Positions 1 through 10,100 are shown, counted from the stretch's first letter. The stretch is DNA of 11,248 nt from Suttonella ornithocola (GCF_001889065.1 NZ_LWHB01000089.1:1-11248), one strand, 5' to 3'. A program made the numbers and translations. The notes: a model not told the origin generated them from the sequence alone.

Positions 1-181
1 ATAAAATATTGTATTGCTGTCAAAGATATTATTCTAAAGATATTTCTATTAAAGTATTCTTTCATATAAGATATTTCCTCATTAATATAACAATAATGCT
101 CAATAAAAGTAGAAATAAAATCATCTTTAAAGACCAATTGCACTATTAAACTGACGACTTTTATTTAATAAAAATCTATTA
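1..181. other. AT-rich non-coding left flank
   Basis: No gene is supported here. The stretch is strongly AT-rich and holds three loose copies of an AAGATATT-like word near 22-30, 36-44 and 67-75. An AT-only palindrome (TTTTATT/AATAAAA) lies at about 160-175, just past the stop of the minus-strand transporter gene. It has no GC stem, so I do not call it a terminator. A membrane-fusion (hlyD-type) gene normally follows hlyB directly, but none begins within these 181 bases. Confidence 0.5.
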
Positions 182-2305
182 CTATTGAGCTTGTAGTTGA
201 TAAAGATAACGATAATAACCATTTTCTCGCTGAAGTAGCGCTTCATGCTTACCTTGTTCAATAATTTCGCCTTTATCCATCGCAATGATTCGATGACAAT
301 AGCGAACGGTTGATAGGCGATGCGCAATAATCAGCACGGTTCTACCGGAGCAAATTGCCTGCATATTTTTCATAATGGCATGTTCTGATTCATAATCAAG
401 CGCACTGGTGGCTTCATCAAGAATAAGAATTTTTGGATTAGTTACCAAAGCTCTGGCAATGGCAATGCGTTGACGTTGTCCGCCTGATAATCCCGCGCCT
501 TGCTCACCAACAACCGTGTCATAACCTTCTGCTAAAGCCATAATAAATTCATGTGCGCCGGCTAATTTTGCCGCTTGAATAATGTGTTCTAAAGGCATTG
601 CGGGGTCAGAAAGCGCAATATTTTCACGAACACTGGCATTCATTAAGACATTTTCTTGTAATACCACGCCGATTTGCCGTCTTAACCAAGCAGGATCTGC
701 GAGCGCGAGGTCATTGCCGTCAATGAGCACACGACCTTGTTCAGGAATATAAAGCCGTTGAACCAATTTTGTTAAGGTGCTTTTTCCAGAACCAGAACGT
801 CCAACAATCCCAACCACTTCCCCAGCAGAAATTTTCAGCGTTAAACCCGGCAGAATGATAGGGGCATCAGCACGATACCTGAAGGTTACTTTTTCAAACT
901 GAATTTCGCCTTGAATGACAGGCAGATTAAGACGGGAAGACGGGTTCTCTGTGGGGGTGTTTAAAATATCCCCAAGACGCGCAACGGATATACCGACTTG
1001 CTGAAAGTCTTGCCATAATTGCGCAAGACGAATAACAGGCGCTGCTACCTGTCCTGCTAACATATTGAAGGCGATGAGCTGTCCGACTGTCATTTTTCCT
1101 TCAATCACCAGTTTTGCGCCAAAGTAAAGCGTTGCAATCGTCACCGACTTTTGAATCAGCTGAATGCCTTGTTGCCCAATGGTGGCGAGTTTTGTAACCC
1201 TAAATCCAGTTTGCACATAACTGGCTAATTGTTTATCCCATCTTCTTGTCATTTGCGGTTCAACCGCCATTGATTTAATGGTTCCTAAAGCCGTTACGGA
1301 TTCCACCAGAAAAGATTGATTATCTGCATAACGGGCAAATTTATCATTTAATCTAGCGCGTAAGATAGGGCTAATGAGCGCCGACCAAGCCGCATAAATG
1401 GGCAAAGAAATGACCACTATGAGCGTTAGCCAACCGCTATAAAACCACATCACAGCAATAAAAATAAAAGAGAAAAGCAAGTCTAAAACGGAAGTCAGCG
1501 CTTGCCCAGTGAGAAAGTTACGAATCTGTTCTAATTCGCGAACACGCGCAACCGTATCGCCCACTCGCCGTTGTTCAAAATAGCTAATAGGGAGTTGTAA
1601 TAAATGGCGGAATAATCTCGCGCCTAGTTCCACATCAATTCTTGAAGTTGTATGCGCAAAAATATAGCTTCTTAATCCATTAAGGGTAACATCAAAAAGG
1701 GTTACGACAATAAAAGCAACGGCAATCACATCAAGCGTGCTGAAGCTACGATGGACTAATACCTTATCCATAACGACTTGAAAAAATAAAGGCGTAATAA
1801 GTGCAAATAATTGCACGACAACAGAAACGAATAATACTTCAATAAAAATACGACGGTATTTAATCACCGCCGGAATAAACCAAGTAAAGTCAAACTTTGC
1901 TAAAGAACCTAATATAGAGGCACGCGAAGCAACTAATATTAAGCGACCTGAAAATCTTGCTTTAAATTCCTCGCGATTTAGAATTTTGGGTCTGCCATCG
2001 CTGAGATCTTGAATGAGATATTTCTCTTGATCAATTTTTGCCAAGATAAAATGCGAACCATCCTCTTTCCAAATAACCGCAGGTAATGCCAGAAAAGGTA
2101 AACGGGAAAGCGGACGTGAAACTACTTTTGCTTTTAAACCCAAATCTTTCGCAGCAAGTAGCCATTCTGTTTGTGATAAGTCCCGTTTATTTTCAGAAAA
2201 ACGATGCAAAATATCAGAACCATTAGCCGCTATACCGTGATAATGCGCCATAACCAGTAGCGCATTTAAAGCAGTAGGTGGTGTGGTTTGTAAGGTTGAA
2301 TCCAT
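182..2305 (-). CDS. hlyB: Type I secretion ABC transporter, HlyB/RtxB family
   Basis: This is the inner-membrane ATPase/permease of a type I secretion system, which exports RTX proteins directly from cytoplasm to outside together with an HlyD-type adaptor and TolC. The 707 residues equal the length of E. coli HlyB, and the key sites fall at the HlyB numbers: Walker A G502-T510 with K508, signature LSGGQ 606-610, Walker B ending D630-E631, and switch H662. Residues 1 to about 130 form a C39-like domain without the catalytic Cys, as in HlyB, so it should bind rather than cleave the substrate. The hydrophobic membrane domain covers about 150-430, including the conserved stretch FALITPLFFQVVMDKVLVHR. 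The ATG gives the HlyB-like start MDS, although no good Shine-Dalgarno is visible. It is divergent from the lipoprotein/RTX operon, its probable cargo. No hlyD follows before the window edge. The family call is very secure; the cargo is inferred. Confidence 0.97.
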   Translation of the reverse strand: MDSTLQTTPPTALNALLVMAHYHGIAANGSDILHRFSENKRDLSQTEWLLAAKDLGLKAKVVSRPLSRLPFLALPAVIWKEDGSHFILAKIDQEKYLIQDLSDGRPKILNREEFKARFSGRLILVASRASILGSLAKFDFTWFIPAVIKYRRIFIEVLFVSVVVQLFALITPLFFQVVMDKVLVHRSFSTLDVIAVAFIVVTLFDVTLNGLRSYIFAHTTSRIDVELGARLFRHLLQLPISYFEQRRVGDTVARVRELEQIRNFLTGQALTSVLDLLFSFIFIAVMWFYSGWLTLIVVISLPIYAAWSALISPILRARLNDKFARYADNQSFLVESVTALGTIKSMAVEPQMTRRWDKQLASYVQTGFRVTKLATIGQQGIQLIQKSVTIATLYFGAKLVIEGKMTVGQLIAFNMLAGQVAAPVIRLAQLWQDFQQVGISVARLGDILNTPTENPSSRLNLPVIQGEIQFEKVTFRYRADAPIILPGLTLKISAGEVVGIVGRSGSGKSTLTKLVQRLYIPEQGRVLIDGNDLALADPAWLRRQIGVVLQENVLMNASVRENIALSDPAMPLEHIIQAAKLAGAHEFIMALAEGYDTVVGEQGAGLSGGQRQRIAIARALVTNPKILILDEATSALDYESEHAIMKNMQAICSGRTVLIIAHRLSTVRYCHRIIAMDKGEIIEQGKHEALLQRENGYYRYLYQLQAQ

Positions 2306-2339
2306 GAATTTTAATAGTAAAAATAAAAGCTTGTCTATC

Positions 2340-2345
2340 TATAAT
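2340..2345 (+). promoter_or_regulatory. Candidate -10 box for the lipoprotein/RTX operon
   Basis: A perfect TATAAT lies 62 bp before the GTG start of the lipoprotein gene, within the divergent intergenic region. No recognisable -35 lies 16-18 bp upstream; that segment is only A-rich. A Fur-type operator would be expected by analogy with iron-regulated frp genes, but I could not find one. Confidence 0.3.
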
Positions 2346-2354
2346 TTTAATGGT

Positions 2355-2382
2355 AGTTTACGGGAAGATGAACAACAGTCAA
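2355..2382 (-). promoter_or_regulatory. Candidate promoter for the HlyB-type gene
   Basis: On the minus strand TTGACT (2382-2377, five of six consensus bases) lies 16 bp before TAAACT (2360-2355, four of six). The start codon is about 50 bases further on. The spacing is acceptable but the -10 is weak, so this is a pattern-based guess. Confidence 0.3.
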
Positions 2383-2407
2383 GCATTAAGTTAACTAAGG
2401 ATAAATC

Positions 2408-3355
2408 GTGAATTATTATCAAAAAACGAAATACTATCTAAGTTCTGTCATGCTGTTAGCAACATTACTTTTAGGATTAACCGCTTGCGAGCAGCAAGAA
2501 CAAAAATCATCAGGGGGAAAATCATCCCGGCAGACTGAACAGACGATATCAGCATCGCCACAAGAAAGTGAAATCAATGACATGGTGGCATTATCCAATG
2601 TCATGCATGGAGCAGCCGGTCAACAACCTGACGATGCGCCTAAAGATCAATATGGCGATGCTTACATCATTGGTGATTTAGGTGGAATGCCCGCCAATTT
2701 ACCCTCCTCAATTGTGCGCTTTGTCGAATACGATGATTCTCCGGGGTGGGATATGGAGGCTGTCCGTCACTATCATCCGCCGGTGCGCACTTATGCGTCT
2801 AAATTGAACGCTTTCGGCTTTACATTTCGTGCTACAGACGGGGCTTTATATGATCGGAAAAATCCAAAAATTATTCAGGAATATAAAAAAAATGTTTCAG
2901 GTTCTAATAAACATTGGGTACGAGTTAGTATAACCAGTGGTTCACGTTATGGCGGTAATCGAAAATGGATGACCAGTTATTTAGCCGACCATATAAACCC
3001 TAATTACCCGAATATACCAACCTACTGGGTAAAAACCACAGAACATCCCTTCGGCTTAAATCTTTATATTAATCCCGGCATAGAACCGAAAACAGGGAAA
3101 CCTTGGCGAGAAAATACACGCTCGGATGATATTTTTACGCTTGAAAAAGATAATAATGTTGTAACCTATATTAGTTGTTCAAATGCCGGAGGAATGCAAC
3201 CTCCTTGTGATCATCACTTTTTATTACCAGAAGATATGCGCATCAAAGTTCAAATGCTGTATTCAAGAAATCTCTTGCCACAATGGCAATCTATTGAAGC
3301 GTATGTTATCCAACATTTACGCAGTTTTTCTAAAGACCATCAGGAAGGTAAATAA
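2408..3355 (+). CDS. Outer-envelope lipoprotein, possible FrpD-like partner of the RTX protein
   Basis: The 315-residue product has a lipoprotein signal: a positive N-terminus, a hydrophobic core at about 11-24 and a lipobox LTAC with the lipidated Cys at 27. A Ser/Gln/Lys-rich tether follows. The mature part (about 55-310) has conserved-looking aromatic and Pro/Gly segments such as YHPPVRTYASKLNAFGF and two Cys near 258 and 267 that could pair in the periplasm. I recognise no named domain. The start is GTG, supported by AAGGA at 2397-2401 six bases upstream. The RTX gene begins 2 bp after the stop, so the two are very probably co-transcribed and translationally coupled. In Neisseria an outer-membrane lipoprotein, FrpD, is encoded directly before frpC and binds the N-terminal part of FrpC tightly. 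Same-role status here is inferred from gene order and the lipobox, not from sequence similarity I could verify. Confidence 0.85.
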   Translation: MNYYQKTKYYLSSVMLLATLLLGLTACEQQEQKSSGGKSSRQTEQTISASPQESEINDMVALSNVMHGAAGQQPDDAPKDQYGDAYIIGDLGGMPANLPSSIVRFVEYDDSPGWDMEAVRHYHPPVRTYASKLNAFGFTFRATDGALYDRKNPKIIQEYKKNVSGSNKHWVRVSITSGSRYGGNRKWMTSYLADHINPNYPNIPTYWVKTTEHPFGLNLYINPGIEPKTGKPWRENTRSDDIFTLEKDNNVVTYISCSNAGGMQPPCDHHFLLPEDMRIKVQMLYSRNLLPQWQSIEAYVIQHLRSFSKDHQEGK

Positions 3356-3357
3356 CG

Positions 3358-4104
3358 ATGAGTATTAAAAGACAGACAATCAGCCAAGCTGACTTACTCC
3401 ACTATCAACAATTGTTAGACAGCGGAAAGGTAAAAGAATTTTATCTTAATCTTGAAGAGAAAGGGTATCGCAGTGCGACTTGGGCGAAAACAGAATTTGA
3501 TATGACGACCCGTTATGGTATAGAAAATACTATTTTTCTTCAGAAACAACTGGGACGGGAGCTTAATAAAACAGAAATTAACCAACTTGAGCAAAATCTA
3601 GCCACTCAAATATTGAATCAATTTTCACAAAAAGTTAAAGATAGTGATATAAATGGTTCTCAAGATTTAAGCTATGAAGAAGCCAGTCTTGTTCGGCAGC
3701 GATCTTATGAGCGGAGTAAAATAATTAATGCACAGTGGATTTTTGACTCTCCTATAAAAACTTATAAACAGCTGCATGGAGATGCTCAAGGGGAGCAATG
3801 GTATGAAAAATTGAGGGATGGTTCACATAAGAGCTTTAAGGCAAACTATGAAAATACTAAAAAAATCTTAGAAAAATATGATCATTTAATAAAGAACGAC
3901 CCTAATCTAAATAAAATTGATCCTGCTTTTATTGCCGCGCTTGCAACAGTAGCAGAAGAAAATCGTAAAGAAAATACAGCACTTGATGATTTAAAAAATT
4001 TCATTCAAGAGGTAGCTGGTAGTAACATTAATACGAATAGCGTTGAACAAGCGGAAAAGCTAGTAGAAATTGTTAAGCAGACTAACTATCCAAATGACTT
4101 ATAG
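3358..4104 (+). CDS. N-terminal 248 residues of a MITE-interrupted FrpC-like RTX protein
   Basis: This is the 5' piece of the RTX gene. The ATG is preceded by AGGAAGG (3342-3348) with nine-base spacing, the best ribosome site in the window, so translation should start efficiently. The product is polar and mostly helical (KTEINQLEQNLATQILNQF; NRKENTALDDLKNFIQEV). It has no signal peptide, membrane segment or named domain. All 248 residues are host-encoded. The stop codon TAG at 4102-4104 is the first three bases of the inserted MITE. Codon 248 (TTA) ends in the TA target site, and the reading continues in phase at TCA 4196 once the MITE and one TA are removed. In Neisseria the N-terminal part of FrpC binds the lipoprotein FrpD, so this stub might still bind the upstream lipoprotein. 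It lacks the processing module, RTX repeats and secretion signal. Reading it as an independent small gene is less likely. Confidence 0.85.
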   Translation: MSIKRQTISQADLLHYQQLLDSGKVKEFYLNLEEKGYRSATWAKTEFDMTTRYGIENTIFLQKQLGRELNKTEINQLEQNLATQILNQFSQKVKDSDINGSQDLSYEEASLVRQRSYERSKIINAQWIFDSPIKTYKQLHGDAQGEQWYEKLRDGSHKSFKANYENTKKILEKYDHLIKNDPNLNKIDPAFIAALATVAEENRKENTALDDLKNFIQEVAGSNINTNSVEQAEKLVEIVKQTNYPNDL

Positions 4105-4193
4105 TGCGATCAGCTAAAAAACAAAACATCCTATAGCCCTTATCTAGCCATTCTGGCGGTAGATAACGTTCTGTTTTTTAGCTGATTTGACTA
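4102..4193. mobile_element. 92-bp MITE with IS630-like ends, flanked by TA
   Basis: The element is flanked by TA at 4100-4101 and 4194-4195, the target duplication typical of the IS630/Tc1/mariner group. Its ends are imperfect inverted repeats of about 26 bp: TAGT, three unmatched bases, then ATCAGCTAAAAAACA on the left, mirrored on the right with one further mismatch. A second inner pair (TTATCT...AGATAA around 4140-4165) makes almost the whole element foldable into one hairpin. It codes for nothing. The right end, read inward from the flanking TA, is TATAGTCAAATCA, identical to the start of the IS630-family element at 10973-10985. It supplies the stop of the 5' RTX fragment and the TTG start of the 3' fragment. 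Confidence 0.9.
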
Positions 4194-7100
4194 TATCAAG
4201 AAAGCTGGCTACTAATATCGCATTAGAGAATTTGAATAACGCGAGAAAATTTGAAAAAGAAGCTGCTGAGAAGAGACGCCAGTATGGTGAGGATGCATAT
4301 GATGCTGCACTAGATTGGAAAAACAATACAGCAACTCAACCTGAATATACTTATGCCTTAATTGAAAATAACGAACATTTACAACAACTAGCTAAAGTAG
4401 CAAATGTTGCCCTTCTAGCCACTGCTGCTGGAGCGACTATTCAAGGTGGAAAAGCTTTTTTAACAGCGTTGAACGAAGCAATAAAATCGCCAACAGCAAA
4501 TAACATACTATCTCTACTGATGACTGGAACGGCTACATCTGTATCGGGAATGGAAACTAAGGAATTTGCAGAGAAATTGGTTAATGATGAACATAGTCCT
4601 ATAGAGGCAGCTTCTGATCTTCTTCCTGAAGTTTTTGGAAGTCTTATTAATGCAAATAATAATAATCAAACTTCAGAGCAAATAGATTTTCTTATCAATA
4701 TTTATGAGTTAGTAAGTAAAATTTTTGATGATAAGGATTCTGATAACGGTAATACTGGAGACGGTGGAACTGGTGGAAACGGTGGAACTAATAACGGAAA
4801 TCCCAATACCGATCCTGACCCTAATACCGACCCTGTCCCCGATCCTAATCCCATTTGCCCACACCCATTGGCAGGCTTAGTCGGTAGTTTAATTGGCGCT
4901 GCCATTGGCACGACAACTGGCGGGATTATTGGAGGGATTGCGGGTGGCATCAATGGCGCTAAAATAGGTTGCGGTGGTTATCCGCCACCGCCACCGCCTC
5001 CTCCTCCTCCTCCTCCTCCTCGTGATCCGCTAACGCTTGATCTTAATCAGGATGGCAGAATAGATACCTTAGCTAAAGAAGCGGGTGTTTATTTTGATTT
5101 GGATAACAGCGGTTTTGCTGAAAGAACGGCATGGGTTGCGCCTGAAGAGGGCTTGTTAGTATTAGATCGGAATCATAACGGGCAGATTGATGGCGGTGCG
5201 GAACTTTTTGGCACAGAAACGCAGCTTGCGAATGGCGAGTATGCCGAAAATGGTTTTATTGCCTTGCAGGAGTTTGATGCGAATCAAGATGGCGTTATTA
5301 ACGCTGATGATGCGGTCTTTAATCAGTTGCGTGTTTGGCAAGATAGGAATAGCGATGGCGTTGCGCAAGCAGATGAGTTAAAAACGCTTGATGAATTAGG
5401 GATTGTTAGTCTTGCGACAGATTACACCACCGACAGCTTTACCGATGAGCAAAATGTTGAGCATCGCGAGCAAGGACAATTTACCACAATCAATGGTCAT
5501 GCAACGGTGCATACGCTTTGGTTTGATAGTGATAGAGCGCAAACCATTCCTGTGGATATTCATCAAGGGGGCGGCATTGCGCTTTCACCTGAGATTGCAG
5601 CATTACCGACCGCCTTTGGTTTTGGCAATGTTTATGCGCTCCACGATGCGATGCAACGCGATGGTTCGGGTAAGCTAAAAGCATTAGTGCAATCTTTTGT
5701 TAATGAGAAAGATATTGACCATCGCCATGCGTTAACAGAACAAATTCTCACTGTTTGGACAAAACAAGAAGGGGTTGATCCAGGTAGTCGAGGTAGTGCC
5801 ATTGATGCGCGACATGTTGGGGTAATGGAGGCTTTTTGGGGACAAGCCGCTTTACAAGCCAATCCAAGCGGACGTTATGCTCATGCGCTTGAAGCAGCTT
5901 ATCAACAACAATTAGCGTTTACTTATACACAGCTGGCAATGCAAACGCATTATTTAGAAGCGTGGAAAACCATTCAGTTTACGCCGTGTGAATGTGGTGG
6001 CTGGGATGGTGAGTTTAGTCAAACCGCTGATTGGTTTGTGGATAAATTTAAAACGGATACAAAAAGTGCCATAGCAGAATTACGCGACTTTAGTCTTGCT
6101 CTTTCTGCGACGGTAATTAATAGTGATCGTTTAGAGAAGCAGTTTAAAGAAGCTATTGAAAATAAGGCTTCTGATTTACCGTTTGCCTTACGCGAAACGA
6201 TACGAAACGCCATTCGTTTTGGGGATGATGCGTTAGAGATTAAAGGCGATGAGCTTTATTTAGCGGCTGGTGCAGGTAATGATGCGCTACAAGGCAGCTA
6301 TCAAGGTGATTATCTTTTTGGTGATGAAGGCGATGATGACATTCATGGCGGTGATGGACACGATTTATTATCAGGTGGTCAGGGCAATGATCGTTTATTC
6401 GGGGACGCTGGTGATGATGTGCTTATTGGCGGTTTAGGAAATGATACCTTAGAAGGCGGTGACGGAAACGATGCTTACGTCTATCGTTTAGGAGACGGCG
6501 ATGATGTCATTATCAATCATGATACAACTCAAGGGCGTGAAGATAGATTGATTTTACGTGATATTGCGGTTAATGATGTTCGTGTGAGTCGTCAGGGAGA
6601 AGATTTATTACTAAAAATGGCTGATGATGCTGTCATTAAAGTTGAACGGTATTTTGTCGGCGATGGTTTGGGTGGTTATGCTTTAGATGAAATTCTTTTT
6701 GATGATAAAACTGTTTGGAAATTGCCAGATATTAAAAAATTTGTTCAAAAAAGTAGCGAACAAAATGATGCGCTTTATGGTTATGAAGAAGTAGATAAAC
6801 TAGAGGGTAGCTCGGGCGATGACCATCTCTACGGTGGTGGCGGAAATGATACGCTAGATGGTCATGAAGGTAATGATCAACTTTATGGAGGGGCAGACGA
6901 CGATACGCTCATTGGTGGTAAAGGAAACGATTTCTTACAAGGTGATGCGGGTAATGATTCATATGTTTATACGTTAGGCGATGGAAAAGATATTATTGAT
7001 AATCATGGCGAAGTTGGCGATGACGATAAATTGCACTTGCATCAGATAAACCCAGCAGAGGTTAAACTGACACGTCATCAGCAGGATTTATTACTGGTAT

Positions 7101-10100
7101 TTTCAGATGGTGGTGAAGTACGTATTAAACAATATTTCAATAATGATGCTAATAGCACACAAACGTTAAATCATATTGTCTTTGACGACGGTAGCATTTG
7201 GAATATTGATACTGTTAAGCATATGCTGTTACAAGGAACACCTCAGAATGATACCCTTTATGGTTATGCCAGTGATGATGATATAGACGGTCTTGCTGGA
7301 GATGACATTATCTATGGATATACAGGTAATGACAGTTTAAAAGGTTCAGATGGTCAGGATAAACTTTATGGCGGCGAAGGAGCGGATACTCTTTCAGGCG
7401 GCATTGGTAATGATTTATTAAATGGTGGAACAGGTGCTGATCACTATATTTATCATTATGGTGATGGCAACGATATGATTATTACCGGCGATTCGGGGCA
7501 GCAACCATTAGACAAACTTTCTATCTTGGGTACCTCCACTGAGGCAGTAAAGGTCTTACGCCACGATAACCATTTACGACTTTCTATGAGTGATGGTGGA
7601 AGTATTGAAATATCAAGCTATTTTTCTAATGATGGTTATTCAGCTTCTGCCCTAGCTGAAATCCATTTCGAAGATGGGACAATTTGGAATCCTGAAATCA
7701 TTCGCCATAAAGCTATTGAAGCAACACCACAAAATGACAGCTTATATGGTTATCGAACGAGTGATGTATTAGATGGCTTAGATGGAGATGATATTCTCTA
7801 TGGTAAAGAAGGCAATGATACGCTCTATGGCAACTTTGGAGACGACAACCTTGATGGTGGAGAGGGAAATGACCAGCTCTATGGTGGTCAAGGTCATGAC
7901 TATCTAAATGGTGGCAATGATGATGACAGACTATATGGGGAGTCAGGTGATGATCAATTAAATGGCGGACATGGCTCAGACCTTTTACAAGGTGGTAGTG
8001 GCAATGATACTTATATTTGGCGACGTGGAGATGGCAACGATACAATTAGTCAAAAAGATGCGCATTCAGGAGACATTGATCGCCTTGTCATTCATAATAT
8101 CAATCCACAGCGCATCACTTTGCGTCAAGAAAATAATGATTTACTGTTACTATTGCACGATAGCCATGAAGAAATTCGCTTAGCAGAATATTTCTCATCA
8201 GAAATTCATTCACTAAGTGAAATTATTTTTGATGGCGGTATTACATGGGATAAAGCAGAGATTAATCGTCGTATCCCTAATATTACTGAAAAAGATGATT
8301 TAATTTATGCCACAACATTTGATGATGTTATTGCACCGCTTGGTGGCAATGATGTTGTTTACTACACTAAAGGCGGTAAACAGGATCGCTATGATTATTA
8401 TGATGATGTTAACGCTGTTGATAGGTTGCACATTTCAGGCTACGATCCATCAAAAACTGTATTGACACGCCACAATGATGATTTAATTATCTCTTTTACA
8501 GACTCTGCTGAAGATCAAATTACGCTCGTTAATCATTATGCATTGCCAATCGAAATATCAGGAAAAGTTTACGATTATCGATTGGATAATATCCAATTTG
8601 ATGACGGCACTGTTTGGTCACAGAGTTATATTGACTATCTTGGTAACGGTGGTAACCCTAGTCAATCTCCAATCGTTGACCATCCAGAAAGTCATATTGA
8701 AATAACAGCAGCAGAAGATTTTTCTCAAAATATAGCAGCTGAATTTCATGATCCAGATGGCGATAAATTAACTTTTACTGCAACACTAATTGATGGAACA
8801 GCAATACCAGAGTGGTTAATCTTAGATAAAGAGACAGGGAATCTTTCTGGTATTCCACCTTTAGAAGCAGAAGATTTAGAACTTATTGTTAGTGCAATAG
8901 ATCAAGCCACACTATCAGTAAAACAAAAATTAAGTATTAAAATTTTGCCTAACCAAGCACCAGAAATCCGCCAAAAAGCAGAGGATATTTCTGCTACCGA
9001 AGCAATTCACTTTACAAAAATTCTCAGTAACGCTTTATTCAGCGATCCGGAAGGACACGCACTGAGCTATGAAGTCAAAACAGGCGATGGTGCTACCTTA
9101 CCTGAATGGCTTCATTTTGATAAAGAGACACGAACGTTAACAGGTATCGCACCTGCCGGAATAGCAGAACTTCCGCTACAACTGATTGCAACAGATGCTG
9201 CCGGTTTGACGAATCAACAAACCTTTACCTTGCATATTGCTGCTAATCAAGCGCCAATCCTTAATAAGCATTATGAGGATATGCATATCAATGAAGGACA
9301 AACCTTTACAGAGCGGCTTAATTTACAGCAATTCAGCGATCCGGAGAAAGGCGCATTAACCTTCAGTCTCACCCAAACAGACGGCAGTAAAGTCCCTGAA
9401 TGGTTAGACTTTTACGCGCAAAGCGGGGAGCTTAGTGGTACTGCACCACTCGGCAGCCCAACTTTAGGACTCATACTAACCGCTAGAGATCCGGCAGGTT
9501 ATCAAACCCATACCACTTTGCATTTGAATGTAAACCATGCACCACAAAGTCAAGGAACACTACTAGAAACGGAAGCCGCAGAAGGACACACGTGGCAATA
9601 CCAACTTCCAACAAATCATTTTATTGATCCAGAAGGCGATCCTTTAACTTACGAAGTAACACAAGCAGATGGAACGGCGTTGCCGGCTTGGTTAAGCTAT
9701 AACCCGTTAACTCAACAGTTACAAGGGGATGTTCCTATTGGTCAAGAAAATCTCGACATTGCAGTCAAAGCCAACGACCCTCAAGGACTCAGCCATCAAG
9801 AGACTTTGAGCGTTCATATCACCCACCAAGACCTTGAGCTTAATACCCCTTGGAACGGTGGAACGATTACCGGTGAAAGCGGAAACGATACCTTACGCGG
9901 TAACTGGTTTAACGATACTTTAATTGGCGGTAAAGGCGATGATACGCTTATCGGTTTAATCGGTAATGACACCTTAATCGGAGGCAAAGGAAATGACCTT
10001 CTCCAAGGCGGCTTAGGCAGCGATATCTATCAGTTTAACAAAGGTGATGGAGAAGATATGATTGATGATCAGGGCGGGTTGAACGATAAACTTATCTTAA

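Noticed and set aside
182..700. Separate peptidase-type exporter that cleaves a double-glycine leader
   Set aside because: The N-terminal C39-like domain has no catalytic Cys and aligns with HlyB, which does not cleave its substrate.
2306..2407. Fur-type operator expected by analogy with iron-regulated frp genes
   Set aside because: No convincing GATAATGATAATCATTATC-like match is present in the divergent intergenic region.
3183..3368. 61-residue plus-strand frame overlapping the lipoprotein gene end
   Set aside because: It lies almost wholly inside the lipoprotein gene in another frame and lacks any domain or ribosome site.
2408..4104. HlyC-type acyltransferase or HlyD in the operon
   Set aside because: The lipoprotein has a lipobox and no acyltransferase motif. 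The next frame is the helical N-terminus of the RTX protein with no membrane anchor.
4102..4193. Ordinary intrinsic terminator between two genes
   Set aside because: The long AT-rich inverted repeat is better explained as a MITE, given the TA duplication, the shared IS630 end and the frame restored on removal. It may still act as a terminator secondarily.
4100..4195. Correia repeat of Neisseria
   Set aside because: It shares the TA target and the TATAGT edge, but the following bases do not match the Correia end TATAGTGGATTAA.
7713..8045. 110-residue His/Leu-rich open frame on the minus strand
   Set aside because: It is the antisense shadow of the Asp/Gly-rich RTX repeats, with highly biased composition and no ribosome site.
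6271..8640. Regularly spaced repeats that might suggest a CRISPR array or satellite
   Set aside because: They encode RTX nonapeptides in one continuous frame and vary at synonymous sites. There is no constant repeat with unique spacers.
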